A DNA stretch of 64,000 nucleotides. Source: Chryseobacterium gleum (lineage in GTDB: Bacteria > Bacteroidota > Bacteroidia > Flavobacteriales_D > Crocinitomicaceae). Shown here piece after piece: positions 35,928 through 45,627 of this stretch; position 1 is the first letter of the stretch; each line of letters starts with the position of its first letter. Below the pieces are notes generated by a model that was not told the origin of the DNA, made no database searches, and saw nothing but the letters and a program-made list of their open reading frames with translations. A program made the position numbers and the translations under genes. Location: contig CAMDFX010000007.1 in the NCBI GenBank assembly GCA_945897805.1, forward strand, positions 62,001 to 126,000, written 5' to 3'.

Positions 35928-36656
35928 ATGAAATTCAAAATAGTCACATTAGTAGCGAGTGCTTTTTTAGTTGCTAACGCAAACGCACAATTATTAAAAG
36001 ATGCCTTGAATAAGGGCAAAGAAGTAATTTCAAATCAAAAAGGAACGCCTGGTTTGACAAACGATGAAGTTATCAGTGGATTAAAAGAAGCGTTGGTAAT
36101 TGGTGCAAGAAAATCGGCGCAAGCGGCTTCTTTGGCTGATGGATTCAACAAAAACCCATTGATTTTTATTCCTTTTCCAGAGGAAGCGCAAAAAATGAAA
36201 GACAGATTGGTTTCCATGGGCATGGAGCAAAAGGTTAAAGATTTTGAAACATCTTTGAATCGCGCGGCTGAAGAGGCATCGAAAGAAGCTTATAATATTT
36301 TTGCGGATGCCGTAAAAGGAATGAGTGTAGGTGACGGTTTTGCTATTTTGAAAGGCGGAGATACTGCTGCAACACATTATTTGAGAGAGAAAACGTATAA
36401 TCCATTAAGTGAAAAGTTTACGCCAATCGTAAGCGCAGCCATTGAAAAAGTACAAGTGACAGCATATTGGACGCCATTGGTAACTGCTTACAACAGAATT
36501 CCGGGCGTAGCGAAACAAAATCCAGATTTAGAAGCTTATGTTACTGCCAAAGCAATTAATGGTTTGATGTACTTAATTAGCGAGCAAGAAGCAAAAATCA
36601 GAAGAGATCCAGCGGCGCAAGCTACTGAATTGTTGCGCAAAGTTTTTGGTAAATAG
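35928..36656 (+). CDS. DUF4197 domain protein, exported, 242 aa
   Basis: A periplasmic protein of the DUF4197 family, function unknown. A signal peptide (about residues 1-20, ending NANAQ) is followed by the conserved helical region: LTNDEVISGLKEALVIGARKS (about 44-64), a FIPFPEEAQKM turn and a C-terminal GLMYLISEQEAKIRRDP (about 211-227). It is a single-gene unit with its own promoter and terminator. Confidence 0.88.
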   Translation: MKFKIVTLVASAFLVANANAQLLKDALNKGKEVISNQKGTPGLTNDEVISGLKEALVIGARKSAQAASLADGFNKNPLIFIPFPEEAQKMKDRLVSMGMEQKVKDFETSLNRAAEEASKEAYNIFADAVKGMSVGDGFAILKGGDTAATHYLREKTYNPLSEKFTPIVSAAIEKVQVTAYWTPLVTAYNRIPGVAKQNPDLEAYVTAKAINGLMYLISEQEAKIRRDPAAQATELLRKVFGK

Positions 36657-36680
36657 TATTTAATATTTTACTCTTTTGAA

Positions 36681-36712
36681 ACGGAATTTAGTAATAAATT
36701 CCGTTTTTTTTT
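36681..36712 (+). terminator. rho-independent terminator of the DUF4197 gene
   Basis: Perfect 10-bp stem ACGGAATTTA / TAAATTCCGT (36681-36690, 36695-36704) with loop GTAA, followed by T run (36705-36712). It lies between the convergent DUF4197 and dnaE genes. Confidence 0.9.
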
Positions 36713-36739
36713 GTCTCAAAATTAGGTTGTCAAGTAAAA

Positions 36740-39700
36740 TCAGGACAATAACCTAAAGTCAATATCAAATTTTTTCAATTCCTTAATTAAATCATTATTT
36801 GGATCAATTTTGATATTCTTGGAAGGCATCACAATTTTCATTTCTTCATCCAAAGGATCAAAAATAGTGAATTGAAGTTCGCATCTTCCAGCATTGGCCA
36901 TAAAAATATTGGATAAATCTGCAATCAACATTGGACTCAGATTTTTATTGGAAATATTGATATTGAGTGTTTTTGCTTTTATTTCTTTCAAATCATGTAA
37001 TCTTTCAATCGCATGCACTACAAATTCTGGTTCTTTTCTATACTTTGGAATTTCAAATTTTCCTCTCACTGCGATAAAAGTCCCTTTTTTCATGTACTGA
37101 CCGAATTTCAAAAAATTATCTTTGAATAAAAAGAGTTTAAATGAATCTGAATAATCTTCAATTGTCATCGTGCCAAAAGGATCATTGTTTTTAGTCATGC
37201 GTTCTTCAGAATCTGTTACAACCGCTGCAATCAAAACGTCTTTTCCATGATGTTCAATTGGACTTGCTAGCATGCCAATATTTCCTTTGCAGAAAGATTC
37301 AATTTCTAATCTGAAATCGTCCAATGGATGACCAGAAATAAAAATCCCAACGACTTCTTTTTCTTTGTTCAATTTATACATAGAAGGCCATTCTTCCGCT
37401 CTTGGAATTTCTGGTTCGGGCATTTCAATACCACTGGCATCTCCAAAGATTGTAGTTTGAGAAGAATTGGCATTTTCCTGAAAATTTGCCCCAAATCTCA
37501 TGGCATTATCCAAGAATGTTTTGCCACTGCCATCTTCTTTGAAATATTGCGCCCTATGCACATTTTTAAAGGAGTCAAATCCGCCAGCGTAAGCCAAACT
37601 TTCAAATGCTCTTTTTGTGCAAACCCTTAAATTTACTCTTTTCGAGAAATCAAAAATAGTATTGTAGTTTCCATTTTCTTTCCTTTCTGAAATAATTGTA
37701 TCTACCGGAGCACTACCTAACCCTTTGATTGCCCCCAAACCAAATCGAATTGCTCCAGCTTTGTTTACTGTAAATAAATAAGATGATTCGTTTACATCGG
37801 GTCCCAAAACTTCAACACCCATTCGCTTGCATTCTTCCATGAAAAAGGATACTTGCTTGATGTCGCTCATGTTGTTGCTCAACACAGAAGCCATGTATTC
37901 AGCAGGATAATTTGCTTTTAAATAGGCTGTTTGATAAGCAATCCAAGCATAACAAGTTGAGTGAGATTTGTTGAAAGCATAAGATGCAAATGCTTCCCAA
38001 TCTTTCCAGATTTTTTCTAAAGGACCAGCGCCATGACCTCTTTCAGCGCCTTGTTGGATAAATTGAGGTTTCATTTTGTCCAATAAATAGATCTGCTTTT
38101 TCCCCATCGCTTTTCGCAAAGTATCAGCTTCACCTTTGGAAAATCCTGCTAACTTTTGAGAAAGTAACATTACTTGCTCTTGATAGACAGTAATTCCATA
38201 AGTTTCGCTCAAATATTCTTCGCAAGCGTCGATGTCATATTTGATCTCTTCAACGCCATGTTTACGTTTGATAAAGGAAGGAATATATTCTAGCGGACCT
38301 GGACGATACAATGCATTCATGGCAATTAAATCTGCAAAAACTGTTGGTTTCAGTTCGCGCATGTATTTTTGCATTCCAGCGGATTCATATTGGAAAATCC
38401 CAACGGTTTCTCCTTTTTGAAATAATTCATACGTTTTAGTGTCTTCAATGTCAAATGCCTCTGGATCTAAATCAATTCCATGTCGTTCTTTGACATTTCT
38501 AACCGCATGTTTAATTAAAGTCAAGGTTTTTAATCCCAAAAAGTCCATTTTCAACAATCCTGCTTCTTCAGCAACTGAGTTATCGAATTGGGTGCACCAC
38601 ATTTCTGAATCTTTGGCGGTTGCAACGGGAACATAATTGGTGATATCATCTGGTGTGATGATTACGCCGCAAGCATGAATTCCGGTATTTCTCACAGAAC
38701 CTTCCAATTTTCTGGCTTGCTGAATTACTTGTGCCTGCAAATCGATTCCATCAGACAATCTTTTCAATTCATGTGCAGCTTGGATATCTTCCGTTCTATT
38801 TTTTAGTTTTTCAGCCAGTTCCAAATCTGGAAGTGAAAAGAGTTTTTTGAGTGAAATATCTGGAACCAATTTGGCGATTCTATCTGCTTCATACAAAGGT
38901 AAATCTAACGCTCGGGCAGTGTCACGAATAGAAGATTTCGCTGCCATGGTGCCATAAGTAATAATTTGCGCTACTTGATTGGAACCATATTTATTGATTA
39001 CCCAATCAATAACTTTTCCGCGGCCTTCATCGTCAAAATCGATGTCGATATCTGGCATTGAAACACGATCTGGATTCAAGAAACGCTCAAAAAGCAGGTC
39101 GTATCTTATCGGATCAACATTGGTGATTTGAATGGAGTAAGCGACAACGGATCCAGCTGCAGAACCACGGCCTGGTCCTACGGAAACGCCCATGTCGCGC
39201 GCTGCATGACAGAAATCTTGCACAATCAAGAAATATCCCGGATAACCAGTTCTTTCAATGGTCGCTAATTCAAAATCAATTCTTTCTCTGATTTCGTCAG
39301 TGATTTCAGGATATCTTTTTTCAGCACCGACGTATGTTAAATGGCGCAAATAATTGTTTTCACCTCTTTTTCCTCCATCAATTGCATCTTCTGCAGATTG
39401 AAATTCTTCAGGAATGTCGAAAGCGGGGAGAAGTACTTCTCTGGCCAGTCCATAGGGTTCAATTTTTTTGATGATTTCTCCAATCGATTCAATTGCTTCA
39501 GGTAAATCGGCAAAAAGTGCTTTCATTTCTTCGGCAGATTTGTAATAATATTGGTCGTTATCTAAACCATATCTAAATCCGCGACCTCTACCTTTGGGCG
39601 TTGCAAACAATTCATTGTCCTTTACGCAAAGCAATATATCGTGAGAAGTGGAATCTTTTTTGTCGAGGTAATACGTGTTATTTGTTGCAACAAGTTTGAC

Positions 39701-41287
39701 GTTGTATTTTTGTCCAAGTCGAATTAAAACTTCGTTTACACGGTCTTCATTTTCTTGTCCATGGCGCATGATTTCGAGATAAAAATCATCTTGAAAAAGA
39801 TTTTTCCACCAAGAAAGTGCTTCTTCCGCTTGATTTTCTCCTACATTTAAAATCAAGCTAGAAATTTCGCCATATAAGTTTCCTGAAAGTACAATAATGT
39901 CTTCGCAGTATTTTTCAATCAGTTTTTTATCAATTCGTGGAACGTAATACATTCCAGTTGTATAAGCAATGGAAGCTAATTTGATTAGATTTTGGTAACC
40001 ATTTTTATTTTTAGCCAATAAAACTACTTGATAACCATTGTCTTTTTGTGTCTTGTCTTCGTGATTTCTGCAAATACTGAATTCACATCCAATGATTGGC
40101 AAAATTTCTTTCTTTGTATATAATTCTCCCGCTAACTCTGCAGCTTCGCGTTCTTCTTTTACTTTTTTATTGTATCCGCTAACTGCTTTTTCAAAATGAA
40201 ATGCGGCCATCATGTTTCCTGTATCCGTCAGTGCGACAGCAGGTAATTCTAATTCAGCCGTTTTTGCCACTAAACCAGCGATATTGATGGTTGATTGCAG
40301 AATCGAATATTGAGAATGATTGTGTAAATGCGCAAATGGAGCATCTTCCAAACGTTCAAGATCTGTATCTCTAATTGTTGTAATTGGCTGATTTGCTTTT
40401 TTAAGTTCAAGACTTGCTTCCTTTAAATTCAGGTGTTTTAAACCAATTGGTTGAATTTTGTTTGGAAATTTTTGTCTGAATTCATGCAAGTAGATTTGTT
40501 CTCTTTGTAATTCAATTGGCGTAAAAATTTCAGCCCTGATTAATTCGAAAAAACACCTTGTGGTTGCTTCAACATCGGCAGTTGCATTGTGCGCCTCAGC
40601 AAAAGCTTGGTCAAATAATGCATTATGTAACTCTGAAAGTGTTGGGAATTTTTGTTTACGCATTGCCGACAAAGCAATTTCTCGTTGGTCTGCAGGAACA
40701 TCAATCCAGCTGTTACCAATATTTCTAAGCGTTAAAATTTCATCTGATAAAGGAAAATCTTTGAAATATTTACTTTCTGTTTCTTCTCTTCCATTTACTA
40801 ATATAGGTTTGTCGTAACGATCTGTTTTGATTCTTCCTGGATCGCCGTTTTTATAAAAATCAACAAAAGCGACAGTTCTAGCTGAAATTTCTGTGCAAGT
40901 ATCCAAAGTCGGCATTTCTTGCAGTGCATTTGAGACGTTCAATCTGTGAAATTCACAACCCATGATGTTTTTGTCAAAACCAATATTTTGCCCAACTACA
41001 AATTTGGCTTTTCCCAAGGCCTCATTGAATAATTGTAGAACGGTTTCGAGCGATTCTCCTCCAAGCATGGCCAATTCAGTTGATATTCCATGGATTTTTT
41101 CTGCATCAAAAGGAATGTCAAAACCTTCTGGTTTAATCAAAAAATCTTTGGCTTCAATCAATTCTCCCATTTCATCATGCAACTGCCATGCAATTTGAAC
41201 TGCGCGAGGCCAATTATCTGTATCTGTGTATGGTAAATTCCAGTTTTTTGGTAAACCTGTTGTTTCAGTATCAAATATGATGTACAT
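36740..41287 (-). CDS. dnaE: DNA polymerase III alpha subunit with fused N-terminal exonuclease
   Basis: Replicative polymerase, 1515 residues. Residues 1-260 are a DEDD exonuclease: DTETTG (Asp6, Glu8), VGQNIGFDKNI, and HNATADVEATT. The PHP domain starts near residue 320 (FAHLHNHSQYSI). The polymerase core has GPGRGSAAGSVVAY and PDIDIDFDDEGR with the catalytic Asp. The OB-fold lies near the C-terminus. A fused proofreading domain explains how fidelity could be kept without a separate DnaQ (none is visible here). This layout is, as far as I recall, usual in Bacteroidota and different from the typical proteobacterial DnaE of about 1160 residues. Confidence 0.93.
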   Translation of the reverse strand: MYIIFDTETTGLPKNWNLPYTDTDNWPRAVQIAWQLHDEMGELIEAKDFLIKPEGFDIPFDAEKIHGISTELAMLGGESLETVLQLFNEALGKAKFVVGQNIGFDKNIMGCEFHRLNVSNALQEMPTLDTCTEISARTVAFVDFYKNGDPGRIKTDRYDKPILVNGREETESKYFKDFPLSDEILTLRNIGNSWIDVPADQREIALSAMRKQKFPTLSELHNALFDQAFAEAHNATADVEATTRCFFELIRAEIFTPIELQREQIYLHEFRQKFPNKIQPIGLKHLNLKEASLELKKANQPITTIRDTDLERLEDAPFAHLHNHSQYSILQSTINIAGLVAKTAELELPAVALTDTGNMMAAFHFEKAVSGYNKKVKEEREAAELAGELYTKKEILPIIGCEFSICRNHEDKTQKDNGYQVVLLAKNKNGYQNLIKLASIAYTTGMYYVPRIDKKLIEKYCEDIIVLSGNLYGEISSLILNVGENQAEEALSWWKNLFQDDFYLEIMRHGQENEDRVNEVLIRLGQKYNVKLVATNNTYYLDKKDSTSHDILLCVKDNELFATPKGRGRGFRYGLDNDQYYYKSAEEMKALFADLPEAIESIGEIIKKIEPYGLAREVLLPAFDIPEEFQSAEDAIDGGKRGENNYLRHLTYVGAEKRYPEITDEIRERIDFELATIERTGYPGYFLIVQDFCHAARDMGVSVGPGRGSAAGSVVAYSIQITNVDPIRYDLLFERFLNPDRVSMPDIDIDFDDEGRGKVIDWVINKYGSNQVAQIITYGTMAAKSSIRDTARALDLPLYEADRIAKLVPDISLKKLFSLPDLELAEKLKNRTEDIQAAHELKRLSDGIDLQAQVIQQARKLEGSVRNTGIHACGVIITPDDITNYVPVATAKDSEMWCTQFDNSVAEEAGLLKMDFLGLKTLTLIKHAVRNVKERHGIDLDPEAFDIEDTKTYELFQKGETVGIFQYESAGMQKYMRELKPTVFADLIAMNALYRPGPLEYIPSFIKRKHGVEEIKYDIDACEEYLSETYGITVYQEQVMLLSQKLAGFSKGEADTLRKAMGKKQIYLLDKMKPQFIQQGAERGHGAGPLEKIWKDWEAFASYAFNKSHSTCYAWIAYQTAYLKANYPAEYMASVLSNNMSDIKQVSFFMEECKRMGVEVLGPDVNESSYLFTVNKAGAIRFGLGAIKGLGSAPVDTIISERKENGNYNTIFDFSKRVNLRVCTKRAFESLAYAGGFDSFKNVHRAQYFKEDGSGKTFLDNAMRFGANFQENANSSQTTIFGDASGIEMPEPEIPRAEEWPSMYKLNKEKEVVGIFISGHPLDDFRLEIESFCKGNIGMLASPIEHHGKDVLIAAVVTDSEERMTKNNDPFGTMTIEDYSDSFKLFLFKDNFLKFGQYMKKGTFIAVRGKFEIPKYRKEPEFVVHAIERLHDLKEIKAKTLNINISNKNLSPMLIADLSNIFMANAGRCELQFTIFDPLDEEMKIVMPSKNIKIDPNNDLIKELKKFDIDFRLLS

Positions 41288-41419
41288 TTTTGGGAAAATT
41301 TTGGACTATAAAGATAAGTAATTAAGTTTTATAAAATCTAAAATTAATGAGCGATTTTACGAAAGTTATTAAGTTTTTTTTGTTTTTCAATAAATTTGAA
41401 TTTTCTACTGGGAAATATA

Positions 41420-41459
41420 TTTACCACGGTATATAAGGTAAAATTTATTTGTATCTTTG
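41420..41459 (+). promoter_or_regulatory. pirin promoter with operator-like dyad
   Basis: TATCTTTG (41452-41459), a full match to the -7 consensus, ends 28 bases before ATG 41488. A TTTACC / GGTAAA dyad (41420-41425 and 41437-41442) lies just upstream, at the position of the -33 region. No -33 TTTG was found, so the promoter may need an activator. Confidence 0.4.
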
Positions 41460-41487
41460 TCTTGTAAAACAGTAAAAATTCAATTGT

Positions 41488-42360
41488 ATGAATCGCAAAA
41501 CATTTGTAAAAAGTACTATTTTAGGTGTTGCAGCAGCAGCTACAGGTTCCAATATTGCATTTGGGAAAGAAGAAAAAAAATCTACTTACGATGAATTAAT
41601 GCAACAAGTTGGATTCAATCATTTACCAAACATAGAAGAAAAAACAATGAAGACAATATTACACAAAGCCAGTTCAAGAGGCTACGCAAATCATGGTTGG
41701 TTAGAGACTTCTCACAGCTTTAGTTTTGCGAATTATTACAATCCTGAGCGTGTTCATTTTGGTGCTTTGCGCGTTTTAAATGACGATAGCGTTGCAGGTG
41801 GAATGGGTTTTGGAACGCATCCACATGACAATATGGAAATCATCACGATTCCTTTGGTGGGAGATTTAGCGCACAAAGATTCAATGGGAAATGGAACCAC
41901 CATTAAATCTGGAGATATTCAAGTAATGAGCGCCGGAACAGGAATCAAACACAGTGAATTCAACGCAAATCAGGATAAGAAAGTCGAATTATTGCAAATT
42001 TGGCTGTTTCCAAATAAAAGAGATGTGACGCCTCGTTATGATCAAATTACGTTGGATGAGGCAAAAATGAAAAATCAATTGCATCAAATTCTTTCACCAA
42101 CCATGGATGACGAGGGTGTATGGATTCATCAAAACGCTTGGTTTCATTTGGGTGAATTTGAATCGGGAAAAACTTTTGAATATGATTTAAAAGATAAAAA
42201 CAATGGTATTTATGTGTTTTTAATTGACGGTCAGCTGATTGCAAACAATCAACTTTTGGATAGAAGAGATGGTTTTGGAATATGGGAAACTGAAAATGTT
42301 TGCTTTGAAACAAAAACTGCTTCCAAATTGTTGATTATAGAAGTACCGATGGTAGTTTGA
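41488..42360 (+). CDS. pirin-family protein with N-terminal export signal, 290 aa
   Basis: Bicupin pirin: HPHDNMEIITIPLVG (metal-binding His-x-His near residues 112-126), then HSEFNAN near 152-158, and the C-terminal cupin. Pirins are usually cytoplasmic iron-binding redox regulators or quercetinases and start at a Met equivalent to codon 54 here (41647). This copy has 53 extra residues with an Arg-Lys-x-Phe start and a hydrophobic core (TILGVAAAATGSNIAFG), which reads as a Tat- or Sec-type signal. It would therefore act in the periplasm. It has its own -7 box. Confidence 0.85.
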   Translation: MNRKTFVKSTILGVAAAATGSNIAFGKEEKKSTYDELMQQVGFNHLPNIEEKTMKTILHKASSRGYANHGWLETSHSFSFANYYNPERVHFGALRVLNDDSVAGGMGFGTHPHDNMEIITIPLVGDLAHKDSMGNGTTIKSGDIQVMSAGTGIKHSEFNANQDKKVELLQIWLFPNKRDVTPRYDQITLDEAKMKNQLHQILSPTMDDEGVWIHQNAWFHLGEFESGKTFEYDLKDKNNGIYVFLIDGQLIANNQLLDRRDGFGIWETENVCFETKTASKLLIIEVPMVV

Positions 42361-42390
42361 AGCTAACTTTCGTTAAAAAAGGTACTTTTG
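42356..42390 (+). promoter_or_regulatory. promoter of the nitroreductase gene (TTTG-23-TACTTTTG)
   Basis: TTTG at 42356-42359 overlaps the end of the pirin gene; TACTTTTG is at 42383-42390. The spacer of 23 is at the long end of the range. ATG follows 34 bases after the -7 box. Confidence 0.5.
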
Positions 42391-42424
42391 TGAAATAGAA
42401 ACACAATTCAAATTTATTCAAAGA

Positions 42425-43057
42425 ATGAGTCAAATTATTGAAGATTTAAATTGGCGTTATGCCACCAAAAAATACGATTCCACAAAAAAAATCAATGCAT
42501 CAGATTTTGATATTTTGAAAAATGTATTGGCTTTGGTACCAACTTCTAATGGACTTCAGCCTTTTAAATTTCTCATCATTGACGATGCTGAAATAAGAGA
42601 AAAATTGAAGGAGAAATCTTTTGGTCAATCTCAAATTACAGATGCTTCACATTTGATTGTCATGTGCGCGGTAAAAAATATTGATGAAGAATTTTTAGAA
42701 AGCTATATAAATCTAAATGCTACACGTAGAAATATGCCCTTAGAAAATTTAGCTGGTTTTAGAAATCATCTTCACAACTCAGTCGTTTCTAAAGAAGAAC
42801 AAGAAAATTTGACTTCCAATTCTAAGCAAGTGTACATTGCTTTGGGACATTTATTGCATGCTGCAGCGCAATTGAGAATTGATGCTACGCCGATGGAAGG
42901 TTTTGTGGCTGATGCTTATGATGAAATTTTAGCATTATCTGAAAAGAATCTTCACGCTACAGTAGTTTGTGCGTTAGGATATAGGTCAACAGAAGATGGA
43001 AATCAACATTTGAAAAAAGTCAGAAAAAGTCAGGAAGATTTGTTCGATGTGATTTGA
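42425..43057 (+). CDS. nitroreductase family NAD(P)H-dependent oxidoreductase, 210 aa
   Basis: FMN-dependent enzyme of the NfsB-like nitroreductase group. Typical segments: WRYATKKYDSTKKI (residues 10-23), LALVPTSNGLQPFKFLIIDD (the FMN phosphate region, about 38-57), and a C-terminal VVCALGYRSTEDG. It likely reduces quinones or nitro compounds with NAD(P)H. It is convergent with paaD, 1 base apart, with no clear terminator between them. Confidence 0.9.
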   Translation: MSQIIEDLNWRYATKKYDSTKKINASDFDILKNVLALVPTSNGLQPFKFLIIDDAEIREKLKEKSFGQSQITDASHLIVMCAVKNIDEEFLESYINLNATRRNMPLENLAGFRNHLHNSVVSKEEQENLTSNSKQVYIALGHLLHAAAQLRIDATPMEGFVADAYDEILALSEKNLHATVVCALGYRSTEDGNQHLKKVRKSQEDLFDVI

Positions 43058-43058
43058 T

Positions 43059-43541
43059 TTATTTCAAACATTTAAAATAGTCAAACGGCTCCAAGCATTC
43101 ATTACATTGATAGTGCGCCTTGCAAGCAGTGCTTCCAAATAAGCTCACCATTTTAGTGTTTTTAGATCTGCACAAAGGACAAGGAACGACAGTTGCTTCG
43201 GCAAAGAGCACACTTTTATCTACTTCATTTTCAGGAGGAGCGATGCCGTATTCTCTGAGTTTATTTCTTCCGTTTTCAGAAATCCAATCGGTGGTCCAAG
43301 CAGGGGAGAGCGTGGATTCAATTTCAATTTCAATTTGATGCTGTTGAAACAATTTTTGAATGTCTTCTTCAATTGTTTTCATCGCTGGACAACCGCTGTA
43401 AGTAGGCGTGATGGTTACTTTGCAGCTTTTATCGTTTACAGTAACATTGCGAATAATTCCTAAGTCAACGACACTTAAAACAGGAACTTCTGGATCAAAA
43501 ACCTGTTCTAAAAGTTCCCAAATTTTGTCTTTTGTTACCAT
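43059..43541 (-). CDS. paaD: phenylacetyl-CoA epoxidase subunit PaaD
   Basis: The accessory subunit of the phenylacetyl-CoA 1,2-epoxidase, thought to help maturation of the complex's metal or Fe-S centres. N-terminal DUF59/MIP18 domain: FDPEVPVLSVVDLGIIR (about residues 16-32) and TPTYSGCPAM (about 46-55). The C-terminal zinc ribbon has CPLC, CKAHYQCNEC and a final Cys. It overlaps paaC by 7 bases and ends the operon. Confidence 0.93.
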   Translation of the reverse strand: MVTKDKIWELLEQVFDPEVPVLSVVDLGIIRNVTVNDKSCKVTITPTYSGCPAMKTIEEDIQKLFQQHQIEIEIESTLSPAWTTDWISENGRNKLREYGIAPPENEVDKSVLFAEATVVPCPLCRSKNTKMVSLFGSTACKAHYQCNECLEPFDYFKCLK

Positions 43542-44293
43542 TGCATGTTTGGATAAGCGCGCTGCATGTATTGCAATTCAGCCAAGGCATAGCCCATGTG
43601 CTCAGAATGTAAACCTTTTCTTCCGCCAGCTTGTTTCCAGCCATTGGTAGGAATTGTCAAAGTTGCTTCTTGAAAGATTTCATTGATGTAGCCATTCCAT
43701 GCTGATTTCAATGCTTCCAAATCAACGGCGATATTTTCTTTGATAAGCAATTCGTCCACTTGATCCATGAAGAACAATTCATCTGTAAATTTCCATAAGT
43801 GATTTACTGATTCTTGAATTTTATCATGAGATTCTTGCGTTCCGTCGCCCAATCTTATCATCCATTCCGAAGAATGTTTCAAGTGATATTTCGTTTCTTT
43901 CAAAGATTTTTCAGCAATTCCAGCTAAATCTTTGTCAGCACTTTTTGACAATGCTTCGAAGTATAATTTTCTAAAAACATCGAAGAAAAATTGGCGTGCC
44001 AAGGTGTCGCCAAAATGTCCATTTTTTTGTTCAACTAAAAGTACATTTTTGTATTCTCTTTCGAGTCTCAAAAAAGCCAAATCATCACAAGTTTTTCCTT
44101 GATCTTGTACTTTCGCTGCGTAATCAAAAAAGTTTGTTGCTTGTCCGATTAGGTCTAAAGCAATGTTTGTCAAAGCGATATCTTCCTCTAGGATTGGTCC
44201 GTGACCACACCATTCAGAAACTCTATGTCCTAAAATCAAACTATCGTCAGCAATACGCAAAGTATATTCTAAAATTGCTTCTTGTTTATTCAT
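43535..44293 (-). CDS. paaC: phenylacetyl-CoA epoxidase subunit PaaC
   Basis: The structural, catalytically inactive diiron-fold subunit of the epoxidase. 252 residues. Typical segments are DDSLILGHRVSEWCGHGP (residues 16-33), EDIALTNIALDLIGQA (about 37-52) and KLYFEALSKSADK. It pairs with PaaA and forms the alpha-beta heterotetramer. It lies 65 bases after paaB. Confidence 0.93.
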   Translation of the reverse strand: MNKQEAILEYTLRIADDSLILGHRVSEWCGHGPILEEDIALTNIALDLIGQATNFFDYAAKVQDQGKTCDDLAFLRLEREYKNVLLVEQKNGHFGDTLARQFFFDVFRKLYFEALSKSADKDLAGIAEKSLKETKYHLKHSSEWMIRLGDGTQESHDKIQESVNHLWKFTDELFFMDQVDELLIKENIAVDLEALKSAWNGYINEIFQEATLTIPTNGWKQAGGRKGLHSEHMGYALAELQYMQRAYPNMQW

Positions 44294-44358
44294 TTTGAAT
44301 TGAATGTAATATTTAATTTTTTCATAAAGAAAATATCAAACATTGATTTTGAAATTAT

Positions 44359-44646
44359 TTACATGTGCATGATGCCATCTGGCACATCGTAAAAAGTGGG
44401 ATGTCTGTAAATTTTAGTATCTGCGGGATCAAAAAGGGAATCTGCTTCTTTCGGATCTGATGCCGCAACTAATTTTGATTCAACTACCCAAATGCTAACT
44501 CCTTCGCTTCTTCTTGTATAAACATCTCTAGCGTTATTAATCGCATTTTCAGCATCTGCGGCGCGTAAACTTCCAACATGTTTGTGACTTAATCCTTGTT
44601 TGCTTCGGATAAAAACCTCCCACAATGGCCATTCATTTGAACTCAT
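44359..44646 (-). CDS. paaB: phenylacetyl-CoA epoxidase subunit PaaB
   Basis: Small linker subunit that bridges PaaA-PaaC heterodimers. 95 residues: NEWPLWEVFIRSKQGLSHKH at the N-terminus, SLRAADAENAINNARDVYTRR in the middle, and WVVESKLVAASDP near the end, all characteristic. It lies 30 bases after paaA. Confidence 0.94.
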   Translation of the reverse strand: MSSNEWPLWEVFIRSKQGLSHKHVGSLRAADAENAINNARDVYTRRSEGVSIWVVESKLVAASDPKEADSLFDPADTKIYRHPTFYDVPDGIMHM

Positions 44647-44676
44647 AATATCTGTTTTAAAATGTAAAAATCAATT

Positions 44677-45627
44677 TTAGGAAGCCATTTTTTTAGCTTT
44701 GCGTTTTTCTGCATGCGCCAATGCAGCTTCTCTCACCCACATGCCGTTTTCTTTGGCTTTTCTTCGAGCATCTAATCTTTCTTTGTTACAAGGTCCATTT
44801 CCCTGAACTACTTGATTAAATTCTTCCCAATTGATTGTTCCAAAGTCGTATCCTTGTTTTTCTTCATTCCATTTCAAATCTGGATCTGGAATGGTTAGAC
44901 CGATTAATGTGGCTTGCGGAACAGTTACATTTACAAACTGCTGACGAAGTTCATCATTAGAAACGCGTTTTATTTTCCATTTCATGGACAATGCGGAATG
45001 TTTGGAGGCAGCATCTGTAGGACCAAACATCATCAAAGCTGGCCACCACCACCTGTTGAAAGATTCTTGCGCCATGGCTTTTTGTTCTGGTGTTCCATTT
45101 GCCAAAGTTGAAGCAATTTCAAAACCTTGTCTTTGGTGAAAAGATTCTTCTTTACAAACGCGAACCATTGCTCTTGCATATGGGCCATAAGAACATCTGC
45201 AAAGTGGAACTTGATTGCTGATAGCTGCGCCATCAACAAGCCAACCAACCATTCCCATGTCTGCCCAAGAAAGTGTTGGATAGTTGAAAATCGATGAATA
45301 TTTTGCAATTCCTGCATGCATATCGTCTATAGATGCTTCGCGATCAGAACCCAATGTTTCTGCGGCACTGTATAAATATAAACCATGACCAGCTTCATCT
45401 TGCACTTTCGCTAATAAAACTGCTTTTCTTCTTAAATTAGGAGCTCTTGTAATCCAATTTCCTTCAGGCAACATTCCAACAATTTCAGAATGTGCATGTT
45501 GAGAAATCTGGCGAATCAACGTTTTACGATATTCAGCAGGCATCCAATCGTTTGGTTCAATCTTGATATCAGCATCAATTTTCGCTTGAAATTCACGCTC
45601 TTTTTCTTCAATATTAATATCTTTCAT
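44677..45627 (-). CDS. paaA: phenylacetyl-CoA epoxidase catalytic subunit PaaA
   Basis: Catalytic diiron monooxygenase subunit, which epoxidises the aromatic ring of phenylacetyl-CoA. 316 residues. The ferritin-like metal-binding motif [19 protein letters not shown] (about residues 73-91) and the second [11 protein letters not shown] motif (about 157-167) are intact. Starts the paaABCD operon. The reductase paaE, which normally follows paaD, is not in the window on either side. Promoter not identified with certainty; a TAATTTCG box lies at 45655-45662 on the minus strand. Confidence 0.95.
   Translation of the reverse strand: MKDINIEEKEREFQAKIDADIKIEPNDWMPAEYRKTLIRQISQHAHSEIVGMLPEGNWITRAPNLRRKAVLLAKVQDEAGHGLYLYSAAETLGSDREASIDDMHAGIAKYSSIFNYPTLSWADMGMVGWLVDGAAISNQVPLCRCSYGPYARAMVRVCKEESFHQRQGFEIASTLANGTPEQKAMAQESFNRWWWPALMMFGPTDAASKHSALSMKWKIKRVSNDELRQQFVNVTVPQATLIGLTIPDPDLKWNEEKQGYDFGTINWEEFNQVVQGNGPCNKERLDARRKAKENGMWVREAALAHAEKRKAKKMAS

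Noticed and set aside
42356-43057. Nitroreductase as a substitute PaaE subunit
   Set aside because: It lacks the ferredoxin-type 2Fe-2S domain and oxidoreductase architecture of PaaE and is on the opposite strand; kept only as a remote possibility.
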